Source of the DNA: a virus
IMG/VR virus record: IMGVR_UViG_3300019360_000002
Location: 19,536-83,535 of that record
Length of the DNA stretch: 64,000 bases
Reading direction: 5' to 3' (one strand)
Shown: piece by piece, positions 63,990-64,000 of the stretch
Numbering within the stretch: the first letter of the stretch is position 1
How the letters are laid out: each line of letters starts with the position of its first letter
Translations under genes and position numbers: made by a program
Notes under the pieces: generated by a model
What the model was told of the DNA's origin: nothing
The model's database searches: none
Seen by the model: only the letters and a program-made list of their open reading frames with translations

Positions 63990-64000
63990 AGCCGCGCGAG

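Overview
The window looks like part of a large, GC-rich double-stranded DNA bacteriophage genome. The evidence is long runs of tightly packed, often ATGA/GTGA-overlapping small genes, a phage-style replication block (primase-helicase, RecB-like nuclease, DEAD-type helicase, family A DNA polymerase, RuvC-like resolvase), nucleotide-metabolism genes (dCTP deaminase, ThyX, dTMP kinase, Nudix, deoxyribosyltransferase-like), cell-wall hydrolases, fibre-like proteins and a tyrosine recombinase. No terminase, portal or capsid gene is recognisable here, so virion type and host are not settled. A lipobox protein and small M15, M23 and transglycosylase enzymes lean towards a Gram-negative-type host, but this is inference.

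Layout. 0-11 kb (+): small proteins with C-terminal membrane tails, then three paralogous fibre-like proteins and accessory proteins. 11-24.4 kb (+): many small accessory genes, dcd, HNH nucleases, an integrase, zinc-ribbon proteins and a Tad2-like (DUF2829) anti-defence candidate. 24.4-31.5 kb (-): membrane protein, adenine methyltransferase, ThyX, Nudix, deoxyribosyltransferase-like protein, dTMP kinase, TSCPD-domain protein. 31.5-32.2 kb: AT-rich divergent gap with nested inverted repeats, the best origin candidate. 32.2-41.9 kb (+): replication genes. 42-43 kb (-): resolvase and a small HTH regulator. 43.2-45.6 kb (+): esterase-like protein and M15 endolysin. 45.6-64 kb (-): lytic and virion-like proteins, a compact type V CRISPR-Cas12 locus, a ParB/KorB-like protein, a DUF932 protein, a pentapeptide-repeat protein and many small genes.

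Three systems stand out. First, a 531-residue Cas12 nuclease of Cas12m-like character with all three RuvC acidic residues; its stop codon lies inside the first repeat of an eight-repeat CRISPR array, so array and gene appear to share a transcript. Second, a 13-bp interrupted palindrome, TTGCG-N3-CGCAA, occurs 24 times perfectly (about 0.06 expected by chance) with many one-mismatch copies, often just upstream of a ribosome binding site or with the ATG in its loop; a ParB/KorB-like protein encoded here, itself preceded by a copy, is the leading candidate reader. Third, a set of promoters, several driving leaderless genes, carries an ACAAATTTTTGT-type operator, and one of them drives a small HTH protein that may be the regulator.

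Four genes have broken frames (near 9624, 25580, 29970 and 47385), so local indel errors or frameshifting should be kept in mind. No tRNA or rRNA gene was recognised by eye.
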